8,735 nt of DNA. Source: Candidatus Peregrinibacteria bacterium (GTDB lineage: Bacteria; Patescibacteriota; Gracilibacteria; UBA1369; LOWO2-01-FULL-3). This document shows, one piece after another, positions 5,930 to 8,735 of the stretch. A program made the translations under genes and the position numbers. The stretch's first letter is position 1, and every line of letters starts with the position of its first letter. The notes below the pieces were generated by a model. That model saw nothing but the letters and a program-made list of their open reading frames with translations. It was not told where the DNA came from and did not search any database. The stretch spans positions 1-8,735 of the forward strand of contig JACPLZ010000066.1 in the NCBI GenBank assembly GCA_016186245.1, given 5' to 3'.

Positions 5930-6317
5930 ATTTTCAAGGATGGAAAATCAAATGCCCTAGAAAAGCACATTGAAAAATAGAATTGTTCGGAAAAAAACAA
6001 AAACAAAAAATCTCACACGCTTAGCGGTGAGAGCCTGAACGAGTAATTACTCAAATGAGAACTATTACTCGTTCTGCTTTCCTTGCTAAGGGATGCTTCC
6101 GCCACAGGCGGGAGCGAAGATGCTCTGCCAGTGCAGAGCGCTGTCCTGCCTCCACCGTTTCCGTCTTATGGCGGCGAGTAGAGGATTACAGGCGGCCGGT
6201 GGTGCGGCTGAAAACAACACTTAACCTTGGCTGGATATAAAAACAAAAATAAAAGTCCCCAGCAAAATCTTCCTTGCTGTTTAAGAACTTTCCCCTGTCT
6301 TCGGACGGGGGTTTTTT
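5930..6317 (+). ncRNA. Candidate structured non-coding RNA, about 390 nt, family not recognised
   Basis: The limits come from the promoter at 5895-5923 and the terminator at 6292-6317. Hairpins visible in order: TGATTTTC/GAAAATCA with loop AAGGATG, directly at the predicted 5' end; TTGTT/AACAA (5983-6000); TCTCAC/GTGAGA with inner CGC/GCG (6011-6032); GAACGAGTAAT (6037-6047) with ATTACTCGTTC (6064-6074), 11 pairs; GCTTCCGCC/GGCGGGAGC (6095-6115), 9 pairs; GCTCTGC/GCAGAGC (6122-6139), 7 pairs; CCACCG (6152-6157) with CGGTGG (6197-6202), enclosing a possible branch; CAGCAA/TTGCTG (6260-6279). A-rich runs at 5991-6010 and 6235-6254 bracket the GC-richer core. Size and signal strength would suit RNase P RNA or tmRNA, but I see neither the RNase P conserved blocks nor a CCA end with tag frame, nor the SRP RNA tetraloop region. 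A 61-codon Arg-rich frame at 6055-6240 is better explained by the RNA structure. Confidence 0.6.
6292..6317 (+). terminator. Strong intrinsic terminator with UUCG loop
   Basis: CCCCTGTC (6292-6299) pairs with GACGGGGG (6304-6311) over eight bases (one G-U) around a TTCG tetraloop and is followed by six T (6312-6317). The T run lies on the plus-strand side only, so it ends the plus-strand RNA and not the minus-strand gene at 6338-6796. Confidence 0.85.
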
Positions 6318-6337
6318 GGTTGTTTCTCAGCATGTCT

Positions 6338-6796
6338 CTAGAGTTCATCCTCCGGCAAAATATCCAGGCGATAACCGCCGTTGTCGTCGGGTCCGTCAAG
6401 TTCCAAGGAGTAATCCGGCAGATCGGGGGCGATGCCCGTGAGAATTGATTGAAGCTTTTCCATGTTTGGTATTATCTCGAGGTCTGACTGCTCAAGGTGG
6501 TTCATGATCCGGCTGGCCGTTACTCTGCTGGTTGGGGATATGTCTGAAATTTCCGCAATGTATATCAGGACTTCTTTGGTGATGCCGCTTTGGGTGATGG
6601 CATCTATGAATGATTCCAGGTGCTGCGAGATGTGTGTTGGTTCATCGTTAGTATCTACCAGGGCGGCTGCAGCAGTTGAGGTGAAGCTGTCGGTTAAATG
6701 TAGGATCTCGGGAGCTATTGGGTCGGCTTGTCTTGCCGGTTCTCTTTTTGGCTCTGTTTCCCGAGCTGCGGGCGCTTTTGCAAGTTGTGGTTTCAT
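6338..6796 (-). CDS. Hypothetical protein, 152 residues
   Basis: I do not recognise the family. The predicted protein starts at the ATG at 6794-6796 and ends in TAG. Residues 1-30 are rich in Ala, Pro, Glu, Arg and Lys and probably disordered. Residues about 55-122 look alpha-helical and contain S-P-T-S-R-V-T-A-S-R-I-M-N-H-L-E (87-102), which could be a helix-turn-helix or small adaptor element. The last 30 residues are acidic (D-G-P-D-D-N, P-E-D-E-L end). There is no signal peptide, membrane segment or cysteine. It lies 62 bases after carA on the same strand but has its own consensus promoter, so it is probably transcribed independently. Its leader of about 26 nt has no Shine-Dalgarno sequence. 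The promoter and the even composition support a real gene. Confidence 0.7.
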   Translation of the reverse strand: MKPQLAKAPAARETEPKREPARQADPIAPEILHLTDSFTSTAAAALVDTNDEPTHISQHLESFIDAITQSGITKEVLIYIAEISDISPTSRVTASRIMNHLEQSDLEIIPNMEKLQSILTGIAPDLPDYSLELDGPDDNGGYRLDILPEDEL

Positions 6797-6829
6797 TGTA
6801 AAGTGGGTTTAAAAAACTTTTAGGAACGT

Positions 6830-6857
6830 ATTATAGGTACTTAACCATACCTGTCAA
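6830..6857 (-). promoter_or_regulatory. Consensus sigma-70 promoter with internal operator-like palindrome
   Basis: On the minus strand TTGACA (6852-6857) and TATAAT (6830-6835) are both perfect consensus hexamers with a 16-base spacer. The spacer carries AGGTA-N8-TACCT (6835-6852), an inverted repeat spanning exactly from one hexamer to the other, as expected for a repressor operator. The -35 box lies one base beyond the carA stop codon. Transcription would start near 6823 and serve the 152-residue protein. Confidence 0.75.
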
Positions 6858-6858
6858 G

Positions 6859-7929
6859 TTAAAGCATTGCGGCGAACTGATCGAAGAAATTGGTTGTGTC
6901 GGAGGGGCCGGGACTAGCCTCCGGATGGAATTGGCAGGAGAAAAAAGGGAGAGTTTTATGGCGGATGCCTTCGATTGTTTTGTCGTTGAGATTTCGCAGC
7001 CAGACTTCCCAGCCGGATTTCAGGCTTTTTTCATTGACCGCAAAGCCGTGATTTTGGCTGGTGATGTAGCAGTGCTTTGTTTTTGTGTCGATGCATGGCT
7101 GGTTTTGGGCGCGGTGGCCAAATTTCAATTTGTAGGTTTTTGCGCCGCCGGCTAAAGCCATTATTTGGCAGCCGAGACAAATTCCAAATATCGGTTTTTT
7201 GAATGAAAATGCTTTTTTGATGATTGAATGAAGTTCTGTGAGCATGGCAGGATCGCCCGGACCGTTGCTGATGAAAATTCCATCAAATTTTTCTTCTGCT
7301 TTTATGAAATCATAATTCCATGGAACGCGGAGGACTGTGATGTTGCGGGAGAGGAAATTGCGCAGGATGTTGTTTTTCATTCCACAATCGATGCAGATGA
7401 TTTTTTTCGGGCCTTTTTTGTAAAGTTTCGGTTTGCTGATGGAAACTTGAGCGACAAGATTGTCCAGGTCGGGATTGTAAAAATCCGGTTCCGGAGATGT
7501 GCCCGCGATAATTTTACCGAGAATTGTGCCATGCTGGCGGATTTTTTGGGTCAGCGCGCGGGTGTCGATGCCGGTGATGGCCGGAATATTGTTTTCTTTA
7601 AGCCAGGCGCTTAGGCTTTTTGCGGCCTGCCAGTGACTGAAATTCTCTGAGTATTCGGTAATGATGAGGCCTTTTACCCGGATTTTTCCGCTTTCGAAGT
7701 TGTTTTCTATATCGTTCTGATCGCGGGAATTATCGCCGATTCCGTAATTTCCAATCAGGGGATATGTCAGAGTGAGAATTTGGCCGTGGTATGAGGGGTC
7801 GGTGAGACTCTCCGGATAGCCAACCATGGAGGTGTTAAAGACGACTTCTCCAGCGGCGCTTATGGGGGCGCCGAAGCTTTGTCCTTTTAAAACAGTCCCG
7901 TCTTTTAGAATGAGTTTTGCCGTTGGCAT
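6859..7929 (-). CDS. carA: Carbamoyl-phosphate synthase small (glutaminase) subunit
   Basis: Predicted 356-residue protein (usual 350-390). CarA hydrolyses glutamine and passes ammonia to CarB to make carbamoyl phosphate for pyrimidine and arginine synthesis. The N-terminal CPSase domain (1-150) has the family block F-N-T-S-M-V-G-Y-P-E with T-D-P-S-Y-H-G-Q-I-L following. The class I glutamine amidotransferase domain (about 175-356) has the oxyanion strand S-N-G-P-G-D-P (221-227), nucleophile C251 in G-I-C-L-G, and catalytic H335 and E337 in F-H-P-E. The residue after G-I-C-L-G is Cys254, where most CarA have His or Asn; this position is not catalytic. It diverges from pyrB, whose enzyme uses the product. 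carB is not in the window. The predicted transcript starts at or next to the ATG. Confidence 0.95.
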   Translation of the reverse strand: MPTAKLILKDGTVLKGQSFGAPISAAGEVVFNTSMVGYPESLTDPSYHGQILTLTYPLIGNYGIGDNSRDQNDIENNFESGKIRVKGLIITEYSENFSHWQAAKSLSAWLKENNIPAITGIDTRALTQKIRQHGTILGKIIAGTSPEPDFYNPDLDNLVAQVSISKPKLYKKGPKKIICIDCGMKNNILRNFLSRNITVLRVPWNYDFIKAEEKFDGIFISNGPGDPAMLTELHSIIKKAFSFKKPIFGICLGCQIMALAGGAKTYKLKFGHRAQNQPCIDTKTKHCYITSQNHGFAVNEKSLKSGWEVWLRNLNDKTIEGIRHKTLPFFSCQFHPEASPGPSDTTNFFDQFAAML

Positions 7930-7936
7930 CGGGAAT

Positions 7937-7965
7937 ATTGTAGGGGGCTTGTTTTTTTAAGGCAA
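7937..7965 (-). promoter_or_regulatory. Promoter giving a leaderless carA transcript
   Basis: On the minus strand TTGCCT (7960-7965), 17 bases, then TACAAT (7937-7942). Seven bases separate TACAAT from the ATG (7927-7929), so transcription should begin at the initiation codon. No Shine-Dalgarno sequence is present, which agrees with leaderless translation. The 69-base gap to pyrB must also contain the pyrB promoter, for which I see no convincing hexamers. Confidence 0.6.
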
Positions 7966-7998
7966 TGGCTTTAAGTTATTTTTAAGCTAAAACACAAT

Positions 7999-8735
7999 AT
8001 GGTCTTCAAAGATCAGCACATTCTGACAGCCGGACAGTTTGATAAGGAAGGGCTGTTTGTTCTTTTTGAAGAGGCTAAAAAGATGGAGGAGATAGTGAAA
8101 AGCGGGCGCGATAGCGATGTTTTGGCCGGCAAGTATATGGCAACGCTGTTTTTTGAGGCTTCCACAAGGACAAGATTCAGTTTTGAAGCGGCAATGATGC
8201 ATCTTGGCGGCAGGGTGTTGAGCAATGCGGATATGAAAGGCACTTCGTCGCTGCGCAAACAGGAGACTCTGGAAGATACCGCAAAAGTTGTTTCACAGAT
8301 GGCGAATGTGCTGGTTGTGCGGCATTATGAGGTTGGTTCGCTGGCAAAGTTTGCAAAAGGAAGCGATGTGCCGGTTATCAATGCCGGTGAGGGGCCTGCC
8401 GAGCACCCGACTCAGGGAGCGCTTGATTTATATACGATATGGAAAGAAAGGAGAAGTCTGGATCGTCTTACGGTCGGTATGATAGGAGATCTGAAAAATA
8501 GCCGTGTCCAACATTCTCAATGCACTTTGCTGAAACATTTTGATGTGAAGTTTGTGCTGTATTCTCCGGAGAGTCTAAAAATGCCGCATGAAGTTCTAAA
8601 AGAATTGTCCGGTCATGAAGTCAAAATTGCGGAAAGTGTCGAGGATTTGGTAGAGGCTGCGGATGTGATCAGTGTGAGCAGAGTGCAGGAGGAGAGGTTT
8701 GAGGATAAGAATGAATATAGAAAAGTTGCAGGGTC
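7999..8735 (+). CDS. pyrB: Aspartate carbamoyltransferase catalytic subunit (partial, 3' end beyond window)
   Basis: The open frame runs from the ATG at 7999 to the window edge, giving 245 full codons of an expected ~300-310. PyrB condenses carbamoyl phosphate with aspartate, the committed step of pyrimidine synthesis, in the cytoplasm. The carbamoyl-phosphate loop F-F-E-A-S55-T-R-T-R59-F-S-F-E is intact. K87 lies in S-L-R-K-Q-E-T, R108-H109 follow, and H136-P-T-Q is the conserved block that binds the carbamoyl group. The aspartate domain begins with G-D-L-K-N-S-R169-V-Q-H-S and includes S-R-V-Q-E-E-R-F near 227-234. The HPTQ block with a Q in the RVQ motif distinguishes it from ornithine carbamoyltransferase (HPCQ). 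No Shine-Dalgarno sequence precedes the ATG, suggesting a leaderless or very short-leader mRNA. pyrI cannot be assessed because the 3' side is cut. Confidence 0.95.
   Translation, partial: MVFKDQHILTAGQFDKEGLFVLFEEAKKMEEIVKSGRDSDVLAGKYMATLFFEASTRTRFSFEAAMMHLGGRVLSNADMKGTSSLRKQETLEDTAKVVSQMANVLVVRHYEVGSLAKFAKGSDVPVINAGEGPAEHPTQGALDLYTIWKERRSLDRLTVGMIGDLKNSRVQHSQCTLLKHFDVKFVLYSPESLKMPHEVLKELSGHEVKIAESVEDLVEAADVISVSRVQEERFEDKNEYRKVAG

Noticed and set aside
6055..6240. 61-codon frame on the plus strand
   Set aside because: It lies inside the structured RNA; its Arg/Ser/Cys-rich translation follows from the GC hairpins, and no ribosome site or homology is apparent.
5930..6317. Identification of the 390-nt RNA as RNase P RNA or tmRNA
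   Set aside because: The size fits, but I found no RNase P conserved blocks (GAGGAAAGUCC-like, ACAGAA-like) and no tRNA-like CCA end with a tag frame ending in Ala-Ala-stop. Left unassigned.
3158..8587. 15-base match TCTAAAAATGCCGCA shared by 3158-3174 and 8573-8587
   Set aside because: One copy lies in the pyrB coding sequence and the other in the VIT1/CCC1-exonuclease gap. There is no structural context and it is plausible by chance.
1..8735. Alternative genetic code (TGA as glycine, as in Gracilibacteria)
   Set aside because: All stops are TAA or TAG, but no conserved gene contains an in-frame TGA, so the standard bacterial code explains everything. Six stops are too few to read as a signal.
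1..8735. CRISPR array, insertion sequence or prophage genes
   Set aside because: No regularly spaced repeats, transposase, integrase or phage proteins are visible on either strand.

Overview
The window reads as a bacterial chromosome segment of moderate GC with tightly packed genes, short or absent 5' untranslated regions and almost no Shine-Dalgarno sequences. It carries a two-domain multicopper oxidase beside a ZIP permease, a degenerate DinG-like protein and de novo pyrimidine genes. This suits a candidate-phylum bacterium of the Patescibacteria/CPR type (perhaps Peregrinibacteria-like), but that placement is an inference and is weak. All six complete genes stop with TAA or TAG, and none contains an in-frame TGA.

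Layout. (1) 1-3153, + strand: a metal-handling block. A lipoprotein two-domain multicopper oxidase (likely a ferroxidase or metallo-oxidase) is followed 36 bases later by a ZIP-family metal permease with an extracytoplasmic N-terminal domain, then by a VIT1/CCC1-family Fe/Mn transporter. A DtxR/IdeR-type operator (GTTAGG-N4-CCTAAC) lies just upstream of the oxidase, so the block is probably controlled by iron or manganese. The oxidase could set the metal's redox state outside the membrane, ZIP could import it, and VIT1/CCC1 could export or buffer it. (2) 3193-5529, - strand: a 778-residue protein with an intact DnaQ-type exonuclease domain joined to a DinG-like helicase body whose ATPase motifs have been lost. 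(3) 5530-6337: about 800 bases without a convincing protein gene but full of RNA signals. The first RNA is a 70-nt tRNA-like RNA that keeps the alanine acceptor stem (G3:U70, encoded CCA) and T arm but has no D stem; it is followed by a perfect hairpin. The second is a predicted ~390-nt structured RNA with a near-consensus sigma-70 promoter and a UUCG-loop terminator. (4) 6338-6796, - strand: an unrecognised 152-residue protein behind a consensus promoter with an operator-like palindrome in its spacer. (5) 6859-7929, - strand: carA, diverging from pyrB (7999 onward, + strand, cut by the window edge). These are the first two steps of pyrimidine synthesis, sharing a 69-base divergent promoter region.

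The most unusual content is the pair of RNA genes in 5650-6320: the D-arm-less alanine tRNA-like RNA and the unassigned 390-nt RNA. They share a small leader motif and could be parts of one undescribed system. The metal block with its DtxR-like box and the pseudo-helicase exonuclease are next in interest. No CRISPR array, transposase, rRNA or ordinary tRNA was seen.
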